Shown here piece by piece: positions 10,006 through 19,762 of a stretch of DNA of 64,000 nt. The position numbers were made by a program, and so were the translations under genes. The stretch is from Streptomyces albofaciens JCM 4342. GTDB lineage: Bacteria > Actinomycetota > Actinomycetes > Streptomycetales > Streptomycetaceae. The stretch covers positions 3,132,501 to 3,196,500 of the forward strand of contig NZ_PDCM01000001.1 of the NCBI RefSeq assembly GCF_008634025.1, in the 5' to 3' direction. The notes below the pieces were generated by a model. It was given only the letters and a program-made list of their open reading frames with translations, was not told the DNA's origin and did no database searches. Each line of letters starts with the position of its first letter. Position 1 is the stretch's first letter.

Positions 10006-10404
10006 CTATCCGTACACCGGCCCCGTGAACTTCTCCCCGGGCCCCTGCCCCGGCTCGTCCGGCACGACCGACGCCTCCCGGAAGGCCAGCTGGAGCGACT
10101 TCAGCCCGTCCCGCAGCGGCGCCGCGTGGTACGAGCCGATCTCCGTCGCGCTCGCCGTCACCAGCCCGGCCAGCGCCTGGATGAGCTTGCGGGCCTCGTC
10201 CAGGTCCTTGTGCTCGGCGCCGTCCTCGGCGAGCCCGAGGTTGACCGCCGCCGAGGACATCAGGTGCACGGCGACCGTGGTGATCACCTCGACGGCGGGC
10301 ACGTCCGCGATGTCGCGGGTCATCGCGTCGAAGTCCGGGTTCGCGGGGGCGGCGGAACCGGCCGGCTCCGCCGGGCCGGGCTGCTGCGGGGTCTGGTCAC
10401 TCAT
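10006..10404 (-). CDS. DUF1844 domain-containing protein
   Basis: A 132-residue, mostly helical cytosolic protein. It has a Pro/Ala-rich N-terminus, then the DUF1844 core (PAVEVITTVAVHLMSSAAVNLGL, later EARKLIQALAGLVTA). Proteins of this family are conserved beside infC in actinobacteria, and their function is unknown. ATG 10404 is preceded by a purine-rich GAAGTGAAGCG stretch on the minus strand and gives the usual short length. It is divergent from infC. Confidence 0.85.
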   Translation of the reverse strand: MSDQTPQQPGPAEPAGSAAPANPDFDAMTRDIADVPAVEVITTVAVHLMSSAAVNLGLAEDGAEHKDLDEARKLIQALAGLVTASATEIGSYHAAPLRDGLKSLQLAFREASVVPDEPGQGPGEKFTGPVYG

Positions 10405-10790
10405 TGGCTCGCGCTTCACTTCCTGCTCAGGGGTCGGCCCCACCTTATGGTCCGCCCGCGCGCGGGCCGGGCCCGCCCCCGCACCCTGCCCGCAGACGAG
10501 TGGGGCCCGTGGCTTGACTCGTGTATTCTGGGAGTCCGACCGGCTGAGCACCGATGTGCCCGGCCCACAAGTGGAGGCTCCGATCTCCCACCCGACCAGC
10601 CTCAGGGCCGGCGGGTCAACGGTCAGGCTGCGCCCCGCGGTGACATCGCGGCGGTGCTCCCGATCCATTGAGGAGCCCCGCCTGTGTCCCGTCCGGGGCA
10701 TTTTTCATGTACCGGCGCGGTTGGTCATACCGAAACAGACGTTACGCGGCAGTCCGCCAGGCCGTCGCGTGGTGCTACCGAGGAGGATCC
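10405..10790 (+). promoter_or_regulatory. infC leader region with candidate promoter and attenuator
   Basis: This 386-bp gap separates DUF1844 (minus) from infC (plus). TATTCT at 10524-10529 is the best plus-strand -10 candidate and would give a leader of about 255 nt, far longer than needed for ribosome binding. The leader carries an intrinsic terminator (10675-10705). GGCTCC (10576-10581) and GCTCC (10656-10660) can each pair with GGAGCC at 10672-10677, which forms part of the terminator 5' arm, so competing antiterminator structures are possible. This is a pairing argument only. Confidence 0.5.
10675..10705 (+). terminator. Intrinsic terminator in the infC leader (putative attenuator)
   Basis: GCCCCG (10675-10680) pairs with CGGGGC (10694-10699) and is followed directly by ATTTTT (10700-10705). 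A U-run is rare in this genome's background. The structure lies 86 nt before the proposed infC start, so full termination here would silence the operon. Confidence 0.7.
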
Positions 10791-11405
10791 ATCAGCGCCG
10801 AGCCCCGCATCAACGACCGGATTCGCGTCCCCGAGGTGCGACTCGTCGGTCCCAGTGGCGAGCAGGTCGGCATCGTGCCGCTTGCCAAGGCCCTGGAGCT
10901 TGCGCAGGAGTACGACCTCGACCTGGTCGAGGTGGCGGCGAACGCCCGTCCGCCGGTCTGCAAGCTCATGGACTACGGAAAGTTCAAGTACGAGTCGGCC
11001 ATGAAGGCCCGTGAGGCGCGCAAGAACCAGGCGCACACGGTCATCAAGGAGATGAAGCTCCGGCCGAAGATCGACCCGCACGACTACGACACCAAGAAGG
11101 GTCACGTCGTCCGGTTCCTCAAGCAGGGTGACAAGGTCAAGATCACGATCATGTTCCGTGGTCGCGAGCAGTCCCGCCCCGAGCTGGGCTTCCGACTGCT
11201 GCAGCGGCTCGCCGAGGACGTCCAGGACCTGGGGTTCATCGAGTCGAACCCGAAGCAGGACGGCCGCAACATGATCATGGTCCTCGGTCCGCACAAGAAG
11301 AAGACCGAGGCGATGGCCGAGGCCCGCGAGGCGCAGGCCGCCCGCAAGGCGGAGCGTCAGGGTCCTGCTGCGGAGCAGGGCGCCGAGGAGCCCGCCGAGG
11401 CGTGA
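10791..11405 (+). CDS. infC: Translation initiation factor IF-3
   Basis: IF-3 binds the 30S subunit, blocks premature 50S joining and checks start-codon pairing. The protein begins [26 protein letters not shown], the canonical N-domain, then the linker and C-domain ([26 protein letters not shown]), with a 25-residue Ala/Glu tail typical of streptomycetes. The start is placed at ATC 10791: AGGAGG lies at 10781-10786 and no ATG, GTG or TTG is near in frame. The nearest in-frame ATG, at 10707, would add 28 non-conserved residues and lies just after the leader terminator. Rare AUU/AUC starts are the known hallmark of infC autoregulation. It heads infC-rpmI-rplT. Confidence 0.93.
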   Translation: MSAEPRINDRIRVPEVRLVGPSGEQVGIVPLAKALELAQEYDLDLVEVAANARPPVCKLMDYGKFKYESAMKAREARKNQAHTVIKEMKLRPKIDPHDYDTKKGHVVRFLKQGDKVKITIMFRGREQSRPELGFRLLQRLAEDVQDLGFIESNPKQDGRNMIMVLGPHKKKTEAMAEAREAQAARKAERQGPAAEQGAEEPAEA

Positions 11406-11526
11406 TCCAGGGCGCGAGCCCCGGACTGCGCCGGGGGTCGCCCCGGACAGCAACCGATACATCTGACGCCCCCGGGCGCCGGTCCCCGGACCGGTGGGGG
11501 CGCCACTCAAGAGGAGAGAACGGCGC

Positions 11527-11721
11527 ATGCCGAAGAACAAGACGCACAGCGGTGCCAGCAAGCGCTTCAAGGTCACCGGCTCCGGCAAGGTGATGCGGGA
11601 GCGCGCCGGCAAGCGCCACCTGCTCGAGCACAAGTCGTCCCGCGTGACGCGTCGCCTCACCGGCAACGCCGAGATGGCCCCGGGCGACGCCGCGAAGATC
11701 AAGAAGCTTCTCGGCAAGTAA
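11527..11721 (+). CDS. rpmI: 50S ribosomal protein L35
   Basis: A 64-residue basic protein of the large subunit. It begins [21 protein letters not shown] and ends [10 protein letters not shown], matching L35 over its full length. ATG 11527 follows a purine-rich GAGGAGAGAACGG. It sits 121 nt after infC and 102 nt before rplT in the conserved ribosomal operon. Confidence 0.97.
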   Translation: MPKNKTHSGASKRFKVTGSGKVMRERAGKRHLLEHKSSRVTRRLTGNAEMAPGDAAKIKKLLGK

Positions 11722-11823
11722 GTCCGCCGCCCGCCGTCAGGCGTGGCAGCAGGACCTGACCGGGACCGAAGTCGATTCGGGCCGCGTGACGACCACCGCG
11801 GCCCCGCTACAAGGAGTTAACAA

Positions 11824-12207
11824 GTGGCACGCGTCAAGCGGGCAGTCAACGCCCACAAGAAGCGCCGGGCGATCCTCGAGCAGGCCAGCGGCTACCGCGG
11901 CCAGCGTTCCCGCCTCTACCGCAAGGCGAAGGAGCAGGTCACCCACTCCCTCGTCTACAACTACAACGACCGCAAGAAGCGCAAGGGCGACTTCCGTCAG
12001 CTGTGGATCCAGCGCATCAACGCCGCTGCCCGCGCCAACGGCATGACCTACAACCGCTTCGTGCAGGGTCTGAAGGCCGCCAACATCGAGGTCGACCGCA
12101 AGATGCTGGCCGAGCTCGCGGTCAACGACACCAACGCGTTCGCCGCGCTGGTCGAGGTGGCGCAGAAGGCGCTGCCGAGCGACGTCAACGCCCCGAAGGC
12201 CGCCTGA
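11824..12207 (+). CDS. rplT: 50S ribosomal protein L20
   Basis: A 127-residue basic RNA-binding protein needed early in 50S assembly. It begins [14 protein letters not shown] and contains the conserved [20 protein letters not shown] 11824 follows AAGGAG at 11811-11816. L20 is a known translational or attenuation regulator of this operon in other bacteria, which makes it a candidate effector of the infC leader. That link is not shown here. Confidence 0.97.
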   Translation: MARVKRAVNAHKKRRAILEQASGYRGQRSRLYRKAKEQVTHSLVYNYNDRKKRKGDFRQLWIQRINAAARANGMTYNRFVQGLKAANIEVDRKMLAELAVNDTNAFAALVEVAQKALPSDVNAPKAA

Positions 12208-12320
12208 AGCACGGCCTGAGGCACGTTCGCACGGACCCGCAGGCCCCCGGCCTGCGGGTCCGACGCTTTCCGCACGCCCTTCCGCACGCCGACGACATCC
12301 GAAGAAGTGAGCCGCCGCCC

Positions 12321-13175
<855 letters not shown>

Positions 13176-13218
13176 TAGTGTTGCGTCCCCGGGGTGGGAA
13201 GGGGAGGGGGTAGCGGGA

Positions 13219-14373
13219 ATGCAGACGAGGGCGCAAAGCACGACGGTCGCTGCCGGTTCCCGTGCGGGCGGCGACGCGCCCGGTCCGGTGCCCGCCGCTG
13301 CCCCGGACCTCACCGGCACCGGACTCGACCCGGACGACCTGCCCGACGGCCTGGTCGTCGCCGACGAGACCGGCCGGGTCATCTGCTTCAACGCCGCCGC
13401 GGCCCGGATCACCGCCATCGACCCGCGCGACGCGCTGGGCCGGCCGCTGGAGAAGGCGCTGCCGCTCCAGGACATCGAGGGCCGCCGCTGGTGGCAGCTG
13501 ACCGACCCGTACGGCGGCCTGGCGATCCGCAGCGGCCAGCCGGAGCGCAACCTGCTGCTCGGCGGCCGTGAGGTGCTGGTCTCCGCGCGCTATGTGCGCA
13601 GCCGCCCCACCGGCCCGGTCCGCCGCCTCGTCGTCGCGCTGCGCGGCACCGAGGCGCGCCGCCGTACCGAGCTGAGCCACGCCGAGCTGATCGCCACCGT
13701 CGCCCACGAACTGCGTTCGCCGCTGACCTCCGTCAAGGGCTTCACCGCCACCCTGCTGCAGAAGTGGGAGCGCTTCACCGACGACCAGAAGCGGCTGATG
13801 CTGGAGACCGTGGACGCGGACGCCAACCGCGTCACCCGGCTCATCGCCGAGCTGCTGGACATCTCCCGTATCGACTCCGGCCGGCTGGAGGTGCGGCGGC
13901 AGCGGGTGGACATGGTCGCCGCCGTACGCCGGCACGTCCAGGCCCAGACGACGGCGGGCCAGCTGCCCGACCGCTTCCTGATCCGCATGGTCGAGCCGCT
14001 GCCCGATCTGTGGGCCGACCCGGACAAGGTCGACCAGGTGCTGGGCAACCTGCTGGAAAACGCGGTGCGCCACGGCGAGGGAACCGTCACCATCGAGGTG
14101 GCACCGGCATCGGACGTCGCCGGCGCGGACGGAGCGGAAGGGACGAGCGTCACCGTGAGCGACGAGGGCCCCGGCATCCCCGAGGAGTCGATGAGCCGCG
14201 TCTTCACCCGCTTCTGGCGGGGCAGCAAGCGCGGCGGCACCGGCCTGGGCCTGTACATCGTCAAGGGCATCGTCGAGGCCCACGGCGGCACGGTCACGGT
14301 CGGCCGCGCCCCGGCCGGCGGCGCCCGGTTCCGATTTAGCCTGCCCGTCGGGACGCCCGCCTTCATGGCGTGA
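13219..14373 (+). CDS. Orphan soluble PAS-domain sensor histidine kinase
   Basis: A 384-residue kinase without membrane helices. A PAS sensor covers about 42-150, the dimerisation box has phospho-acceptor His163 (AHELRSPLTS), and the ATPase domain has N box NLLENAVRHG, G1 DEGPGIP, F box FTRFWRG and G2 GGTGLGLYIV. It senses a cytosolic signal and has no response regulator next to it. Its position between trmH and pheS is conserved in my memory of S. coelicolor. ATG 13219 follows GGGGAGGGGG. Confidence 0.92.
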   Translation: MQTRAQSTTVAAGSRAGGDAPGPVPAAAPDLTGTGLDPDDLPDGLVVADETGRVICFNAAAARITAIDPRDALGRPLEKALPLQDIEGRRWWQLTDPYGGLAIRSGQPERNLLLGGREVLVSARYVRSRPTGPVRRLVVALRGTEARRRTELSHAELIATVAHELRSPLTSVKGFTATLLQKWERFTDDQKRLMLETVDADANRVTRLIAELLDISRIDSGRLEVRRQRVDMVAAVRRHVQAQTTAGQLPDRFLIRMVEPLPDLWADPDKVDQVLGNLLENAVRHGEGTVTIEVAPASDVAGADGAEGTSVTVSDEGPGIPEESMSRVFTRFWRGSKRGGTGLGLYIVKGIVEAHGGTVTVGRAPAGGARFRFSLPVGTPAFMA

Positions 14374-14379
14374 GCGGCG

Positions 14380-14403
14380 CCCGGCGGGCCGGACCCCGCC
14401 GGG
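14380..14403 (+). terminator. Hairpin after the histidine kinase gene
   Basis: CCCGGCGGG (14380-14388) pairs with CCCGCCGGG (14395-14403) around a 6-nt loop, 7 nt after the kinase stop codon. It probably separates the kinase transcript from pheST. Confidence 0.6.
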
Positions 14404-14433
14404 GCTCGGATGAGGCGCGGCCGCCCTGCCCCG

Positions 14434-14439
14434 TAGACT
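14434..14439 (+). promoter_or_regulatory. Putative -10 box of pheST
   Basis: TAGACT in CCCGTAGACTGCACC fits the vegetative -10. The distance to the pheS ATG leaves a leader of about 70 nt. The leader contains the direct repeat CACCTTTGG/CACCTTTGG at 14441-14458 but no obvious T-box. Confidence 0.45.
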
Positions 14440-14514
14440 GCACCTTTGGCACCTTTGGCACTGCACACGTCGGGGGCACGCCGCGCGCCAAGCCCATCGG
14501 AAGCACGGGAAGAG

Positions 14515-15639
14515 ATGTCCGCACCCAATAAGTCGTACGACCCTGTCGAGGTCGAGGCCCTGAAACCGGAAGAGATCGCCCGCATGCGGGACGAGGCGCT
14601 CGCCGCCATCGCCGCCGCCGGTGACCTCCAGGAGCTGCACGAGGTGAAGGTCGCGCAGACCGGCGGCACCTCGCCGCTGGCGCTGGCCAACCGCGAGATC
14701 GGCGCGCTGCCGCCGCAGGCCAAGGCCGAGGCCGGCAAGCGCGTCGGCCAGGCCCGCGGCCAGGTGAGCCAGGCGCTCAAGGCCCGCCAGGAAGAGCTGG
14801 AGGCGGAGCGGGACGCCCGGGTGCTGGTCGAGGAGGCGGTGGACGTCACACTGCCGCACGACCGCGTACGGCCCGGCGCCCGCCACCCGCTCACCACCCT
14901 GTCCGAGCGGATCGAGGACGTCTTCGTGGCCATGGGCTACGAGGTCGCCGAGGGCCCCGAGGTCGAGTCGGAGTGGCTGAACTTCGACGCCCTGAACATC
15001 GCCCCGGACCACCCGGCCCGCACCATGCAGGACACGTTCTTCGTGGACAACGCGGCGGCCGGCCGGGACCAGTCCGGTGTCGTGCTGCGCACCCACACCT
15101 CGCCGGTGCAGATCCGTACGATGCTCGACCGCGAGCCGCCGCTGTACGTGATCTGCCCGGGCCGCGTCTACCGCACGGACGAGCTGGACGCCACCCACAC
15201 CCCGGTCTTCAACCAGGTCGAGCTGCTCGCCATCGACGAGGGCCTGACCATGGCGGACCTGCGGGGCACCCTCGACCACATGGTCAAGGCGCTGTTCGGG
15301 GACGACATCAAGACCCGGCTGCGGCCGAACTACTTCCCGTTCACCGAGCCGTCCGCCGAGCTGGACATGGTCTGCTACGTCTGCCGCGGCGCGTCCGTCG
15401 GCGACCCCCGGAACCCGTGCCGCACGTGCTCCAGCGAGGGCTGGATCGAGCTGGGCGGCTGCGGCATGGTCAACCCGCGGGTGCTGACGGCCTGCGGCGT
15501 CGACCCGGAGAAGTACAGCGGATTCGCCTTCGGGTTCGGCATCGAGCGGATGCTGATGTTCCGCCACAACGTCGAGGACATGCGAGACATGGTCGAGGGT
15601 GACGTCCGGTTCACCCGGCCTTTCGGGATGGAGATCTGA
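14515..15639 (+). CDS. pheS: Phenylalanine--tRNA ligase subunit alpha
   Basis: This is the catalytic subunit (374 residues) of the alpha2beta2 enzyme that charges tRNA-Phe. An N-terminal coiled-coil arm (about 15-110) is followed by the class II core. Motif 2 is [18 protein letters not shown], and motif 3 is [16 protein letters not shown] near the end. ATG 14515, preceded by GGGAAGAG, is preferred to the longer frame because it starts at the conserved arm. Its TGA overlaps the pheT ATG (TGATG). Confidence 0.97.
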   Translation: MSAPNKSYDPVEVEALKPEEIARMRDEALAAIAAAGDLQELHEVKVAQTGGTSPLALANREIGALPPQAKAEAGKRVGQARGQVSQALKARQEELEAERDARVLVEEAVDVTLPHDRVRPGARHPLTTLSERIEDVFVAMGYEVAEGPEVESEWLNFDALNIAPDHPARTMQDTFFVDNAAAGRDQSGVVLRTHTSPVQIRTMLDREPPLYVICPGRVYRTDELDATHTPVFNQVELLAIDEGLTMADLRGTLDHMVKALFGDDIKTRLRPNYFPFTEPSAELDMVCYVCRGASVGDPRNPCRTCSSEGWIELGGCGMVNPRVLTACGVDPEKYSGFAFGFGIERMLMFRHNVEDMRDMVEGDVRFTRPFGMEI

Positions 15640-18167
15640 TGCGGGTCCCGCTTTCTTGGCTGCGGGAATACGTCGACCTGCCGGACGGCGAGTCCGGCCG
15701 GGACGTACAGGCCAAACTCGTCGCCACCGGCCTGGAGGTCGAGACCGTCGAGCAGCTCGGCGCCGGCCTCAAGGGCCCGCTGGTCGTCGGCCAGGTGCTG
15801 ACCATCGAGGAGCTGGAGGGCTTCAAGAAGCCCATCCGCTTCTGCACGGTGGACGTCGGCCGGGCCAACGGCACGGGTGAGCCCCAGGAGATCGTCTGCG
15901 GCGCGCGCAACTTCGCCGTCGGCGACAAGGTCGTCGTGGTGCTGCCCGGCGCCGTGCTGCCCGGTGACTTCAAGATCGCCGCGCGCAAGACGTACGGCAA
16001 GGTCTCGCACGGCATGATCTGCTCGGGCGACGAGCTGGGCATGGGCGACGACGGGTCGGGCGGCATCATCGTGCTGCCGCCGGAGTACGAGCCCGGCACC
16101 GACGCCATCGAGCTGCTCCAGCTCGTCGACGAGGTCCTGGACATCGCCGTCACCGCCAACCGCGGCGACTGCCTGTCCATGCGCGGCATCGCCCGCGAGG
16201 CCGCCATCGCCTACGGGCTGCCGCTGCGCGACCCGGCGCTGCTGGACGTGCCGCCGCCGAACTCCTTCGGCTACCCGGTCAAGGTCGGCGACCCGCTCGG
16301 CTGCGACCGCTTCACCGCCCGTACGGTCGTCGGCCTGAACCCGGAGGCGCGCTCGCCGATCTGGCTCCAGCGCCGCCTGCAGAAGGCCGGCATGCGGCCG
16401 GTCTCGCTGGCCGTCGACGTCACCAACTACGTGATGCTGGAGCTGGGCCAGCCGCTGCACGCCTACGACCGCTCCCGCGTGGAGGGGACGATCGGCGTGC
16501 GCCGCGCCGAGGCCGGCGAGAAGCTCACCACCCTGGACGGCACGAAGCGCGTGCTGGACGCCGAGGACCTGGTCATCACCGACAACCGCGGTGTGATCGG
16601 CCTGGCCGGCGTGATGGGCGGCGCCAACACCGAGATCGCCGACCCGGTGGCGGACCCGGAGACCGGCGAGGTGCGCGGCACCACCGAGGTCGTCGTCGAG
16701 GCGGCGCACTTCGACGCGGTGTCCGTGGCCCGCACGGCCCGCCGCCACAAGCTGTCCTCCGAGGCGTCCAAGCGCTTCGAGCGCGGTGTGGACCCCCAGG
16801 CCGCGTCCGCCGCCGCGCAGCGCACCGTCGACCTGCTGGTGCTGCTCGCGGGCGGCACCGCCGAGGCCGGCGTCACCGAGGTCGTCGCGCCCAGCGCGCC
16901 GCGCACGATCACCGTGCCCGCCGACCACCCGGACCGCGTCGCGGGCGTCGCGTACGGCCGCGAGACCGTCGTCCGCCGCCTCCAGCAGGTCGGCTGCGAC
17001 GTGTACGGCCAGGACGAGCTGGTCGTGACGGTGCCGTCCTGGCGGCCCGACCTGACCGACCCCAACGACCTGGCCGAAGAGGTCATCCGCCTGGAGGGGT
17101 ACGAGAACCTGCCCCTCACCCTGCCCCGGCCGCCCGCCGGGCGGGGCCTGACCGAGCGCCAGCGGCTGCACCGCCGCGTCGGCCGCGCGCTGGCCGGCGC
17201 CGGCTACGTCGAGGCACCGACCTACCCGTTCCTCGGCGAGGCCGTCCTGGACCAGCTCGGCCTGGAGGAGGACGACCCGCGCCGCCGGACCGTCAAGCTG
17301 GTCAACCCGCTCTCCGACGAGGAGCCCGTGCTCCGTACGACGCTGGTGCCGGGCCTGCTCGGCGCGCTGCGGCGCAACGACGGCCGCGGCTCGCACGACC
17401 TCGCGCTCTTCGAGACCGGCCTGGTCTTCCGGCCGACCGGTGACGAGAAGCCGTCGGTGCGGCTGCCGGTGGACCGCCGGCCGACCGACGAGGAGATCGC
17501 CGCGCTGGACGCGGCGCTGCCCGAGCAGCCGCGCCGCGCCGCGGTGGTGCTCACCGGCGCCCGCGAGCAGGCCGGCTGGTGGGGCAAGGGCCGTCCGGCC
17601 GGCTGGGCGGACGCGATCGAGGCGGGCCGCATCGTGGCGCGCGAGGCCGGGGTCGAGCTGATCGTGCGCCAGGACCAGCACGCGCCCTGGCACCCGGGCC
17701 GCTGCGCGGCGCTGCTCGCCGTGATCGACGGCGAGGAGGTGCTCGTCGGCAACGCCGGTGAGCTGCACCCGCGCGTCATCAAGGCGCTCGGCCTGCCGGA
17801 GCGCACCTGCGCGATGGAGATCGACCTGGACCGCCTCCAGCGGGCCGGCACCGGTGTGGTGCGGGCGCCGCGGATCTCCACCTATCCGGTCGCGACCCAG
17901 GACGTCGCGCTGATCGTGGACGCGTCGGTCCCGGCCGCCGAGGTGGCGGGCGCGCTCCGCTCCGGCGCGGGCGACCTGCTCGAATCGCTGCGGCTGTTCG
18001 ACGTGTTCACCGGCGAGCAGGTGGGCGAGGGCAAGAAGTCCCTGGCCTACGCGCTCCGCTTCCGCGCGCCGGACCGCACGCTGACCGCCGACGAGGCGTC
18101 CGCGGCGCGGGACGCGGCGGTGGCCGCCGCGGTCGAGCGGACGGGCGCGGTGCTGCGCGGCGCGTAA
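15639..18167 (+). CDS. pheT: Phenylalanine--tRNA ligase subunit beta
   Basis: The 842-residue structural and editing subunit. The start ([15 protein letters not shown]) is canonical, followed by the EMAP/OB-type tRNA-binding domain (about 45-155), B3/B4 editing region with [15 protein letters not shown]5 domain, the catalytic-like domain, and a C-terminal ferredoxin-fold anticodon-binding domain ([16 protein letters not shown]). It is translationally coupled to pheS by a one-base overlap and ends 20 nt before a very strong terminator. Confidence 0.97.
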   Translation: MRVPLSWLREYVDLPDGESGRDVQAKLVATGLEVETVEQLGAGLKGPLVVGQVLTIEELEGFKKPIRFCTVDVGRANGTGEPQEIVCGARNFAVGDKVVVVLPGAVLPGDFKIAARKTYGKVSHGMICSGDELGMGDDGSGGIIVLPPEYEPGTDAIELLQLVDEVLDIAVTANRGDCLSMRGIAREAAIAYGLPLRDPALLDVPPPNSFGYPVKVGDPLGCDRFTARTVVGLNPEARSPIWLQRRLQKAGMRPVSLAVDVTNYVMLELGQPLHAYDRSRVEGTIGVRRAEAGEKLTTLDGTKRVLDAEDLVITDNRGVIGLAGVMGGANTEIADPVADPETGEVRGTTEVVVEAAHFDAVSVARTARRHKLSSEASKRFERGVDPQAASAAAQRTVDLLVLLAGGTAEAGVTEVVAPSAPRTITVPADHPDRVAGVAYGRETVVRRLQQVGCDVYGQDELVVTVPSWRPDLTDPNDLAEEVIRLEGYENLPLTLPRPPAGRGLTERQRLHRRVGRALAGAGYVEAPTYPFLGEAVLDQLGLEEDDPRRRTVKLVNPLSDEEPVLRTTLVPGLLGALRRNDGRGSHDLALFETGLVFRPTGDEKPSVRLPVDRRPTDEEIAALDAALPEQPRRAAVVLTGAREQAGWWGKGRPAGWADAIEAGRIVAREAGVELIVRQDQHAPWHPGRCAALLAVIDGEEVLVGNAGELHPRVIKALGLPERTCAMEIDLDRLQRAGTGVVRAPRISTYPVATQDVALIVDASVPAAEVAGALRSGAGDLLESLRLFDVFTGEQVGEGKKSLAYALRFRAPDRTLTADEASAARDAAVAAAVERTGAVLRGA

Positions 18168-18187
18168 GCACGCGTACCGCTTGTCCC

Positions 18188-18234
18188 ACCGGGGGCCCGG
18201 GGACGAACCGACGGTTCGTCCCCGGGCCCCCGGT
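18188..18234 (+). terminator. Strong terminator after pheT
   Basis: A perfect 22-bp stem: the arm at 18188-18209 (beginning ACCGGGGGCCCGGGG) pairs with 18213-18234, with only a 3-nt loop and a short CGTTTC after it. It ends the pheST operon. Confidence 0.85.
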
Positions 18235-18248
18235 CGTTTCCCCGGCGG

Positions 18249-18264
18249 TCACCCGATCGGGTGA
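18249..18264. promoter_or_regulatory. 16-bp perfect palindrome upstream of the phosphatase gene
   Basis: TCACCCGATCGGGTGA is fully symmetric with no spacer. It lies 156 bp upstream of the SpoIIE-type phosphatase start and just after the pheT terminator, so it may be a dimeric regulator's operator. The cognate protein is unknown. Confidence 0.5.
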
Positions 18265-18404
18265 GATCAGTGCGCAAAGTATCCGGTCGACCACGCGGGG
18301 TCGTAAGAATCGTGCGGGACGATGCGGCTCGCTCACACAACAGGTTCCGCCGCGGGGAGAGGGCCGGGCCGACCGCCTCGATGGTTGCTGGGGGGAGCAT
18401 CGGC

Positions 18405-19631
18405 ATGATCCGAACCTGGGCGCGGCGGAGCGGCACGCCTGCGCGTGCCGCGCGAGCCCGGCGGGCCTTCGTCCTCGTGCTGCCCGGACTGTGGGTCCTC
18501 GGCGTACTGCTCTGGGAGCGGTGCACCCCCGGCGACGGCCAGTTCCTCCAGCTTCTCGCCGCCGCCCCCGCCATAGCCTGCGCCGGCACCGGCCGCCGGC
18601 AGTGCGTGGTGCTCGGCGGCCTGTGCGCGCTGCTCGCGCTGCTGCCCCTGGGCACGGAGGACCCGGGCGCCCACGTCCTCGCCCGTATCGGCACGTGCTG
18701 CGCCGTCCTCGTCGTGGTGGCCGCCAGCTATCTGACCGCGGGCCGGCGGCTGCGCCTGCTGCGGGAGCTGGAGCGTACGAAGGAAGTGGCCACCGCCGCG
18801 CAGCGGGTGCTGCTGCGCCCGCTGCCCGCGCGGGTGGACGGCATCGTGGTCGCGGCCGACCACCTCACGGCGGACGAGACCGCCACCGTCGGCGGCGATC
18901 TGTACGACGTCGTGGCGACGCGCCACGGCGTACGGGCCGTCATCGGCGATGTGCGCGGCCACGGCATCGGCGCGCTGGGCACGGTCGCCGCCGTCCTCGG
19001 CAGCTTCCGCGAGGCGGCGCACGACGAACCGGACCTGGGCGCGGTGCTCCGGCGCCTGGAGCGCGCCCTGCAACGGCACCTGCGGGAGCGGGCCCGCGCG
19101 GAGCACCCGGCGTCGGGCGGCGGCGAGCCGGAGAACCCGCTGTCCGAGGAGTTCGTGACGGTGCTGCTGGTGGAGATCGACCGGGACGGCGCCGTGCGCA
19201 CCCTCAACTGCGGGCACCCGTGGCCGTACCGCCTCAGCCGGCAGGGCGCGCTTCCCGAGGCGCCCGGCGAGCCGATGCCGCCGCTGGGCCTGTTCCCGCT
19301 GCCCGCCGACCTGCCGGTGGTGGGCTGCCCGCCGCTGCAGCCCGGCCAGGCGATCTTCCTGCACACGGACGGCGCGACCGACGCGCGGGACGCCCACGGC
19401 ACGTTCTTCCCGCTGCCGCGGGCGCTGGACGACAGTGTCCGCTCGGTCCGCGACTGCCGTCCCGCCCGCGTCGTCGAAGGCGTACGGGCCGCGCTGCTGC
19501 GGCACGTCGGCGGGCGGCTGTCCGACGACGTGGCGCTGCTGGTGCTGTGCAACGACCGCTGGCGGGTACCCGCCCAGGCGGAGGCGGCCCCCTCGGCGCG
19601 CGGGCGTGTCCGGGCGGGCCGGGTGGAGTGA
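18405..19631 (+). CDS. Membrane-anchored PP2C-family (SpoIIE-type) protein phosphatase
   Basis: This 408-residue protein has about four N-terminal membrane segments (roughly 20-115), a short coiled linker (LRELERTKEVATAAQRVLL), and a C-terminal SpoIIE/RsbU phosphatase domain. Metal-binding and core motifs are visible: VGGDLYDVV, IGDVRGHGIGA, LNCGHPWPY, FLHTDGATDARD and SDDVALLVL. It probably dephosphorylates an anti-sigma-factor antagonist in a partner-switching pathway controlling sporulation or stress sigma factors. ATG 18405 is chosen because GGGGGAG lies 8 nt before it; ATG 18381 lacks a site. Confidence 0.88.
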   Translation: MIRTWARRSGTPARAARARRAFVLVLPGLWVLGVLLWERCTPGDGQFLQLLAAAPAIACAGTGRRQCVVLGGLCALLALLPLGTEDPGAHVLARIGTCCAVLVVVAASYLTAGRRLRLLRELERTKEVATAAQRVLLRPLPARVDGIVVAADHLTADETATVGGDLYDVVATRHGVRAVIGDVRGHGIGALGTVAAVLGSFREAAHDEPDLGAVLRRLERALQRHLRERARAEHPASGGGEPENPLSEEFVTVLLVEIDRDGAVRTLNCGHPWPYRLSRQGALPEAPGEPMPPLGLFPLPADLPVVGCPPLQPGQAIFLHTDGATDARDAHGTFFPLPRALDDSVRSVRDCRPARVVEGVRAALLRHVGGRLSDDVALLVLCNDRWRVPAQAEAAPSARGRVRAGRVE

Positions 19632-19647
19632 AGGAGGGCGCGACCGG

Positions 19648-19664
19648 TTCACACCCCGTGTGAA
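19648..19664. promoter_or_regulatory. TTCACAC-CCC-GTGTGAA palindrome upstream of the HTH/TPR regulator
   Basis: Perfect 7-bp arms around CCC, 99 bp before the regulator ATG. The same palindrome occurs twice upstream of the small membrane protein gene (22094-22110 and 22147-22163). A further symmetric element, CTCAA-GGGGTAG-TTGAG, follows at 19685-19701. Confidence 0.65.
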
Positions 19665-19762
19665 GGTCGCTTCATTACGCTGATCTCAAGGGGTAGTTGA
19701 GTCGACAAGTCTACGGGCGGTCGCCCCGGCCGGGGGCGGGGCGGCCCCCTCGGGAGGGCACC

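Noticed and set aside
10554..10643. A short ORF in the infC leader (ATG 10554) as a leader peptide.
   Set aside because: No ribosome-binding site and no runs of regulatory codons; too little support.
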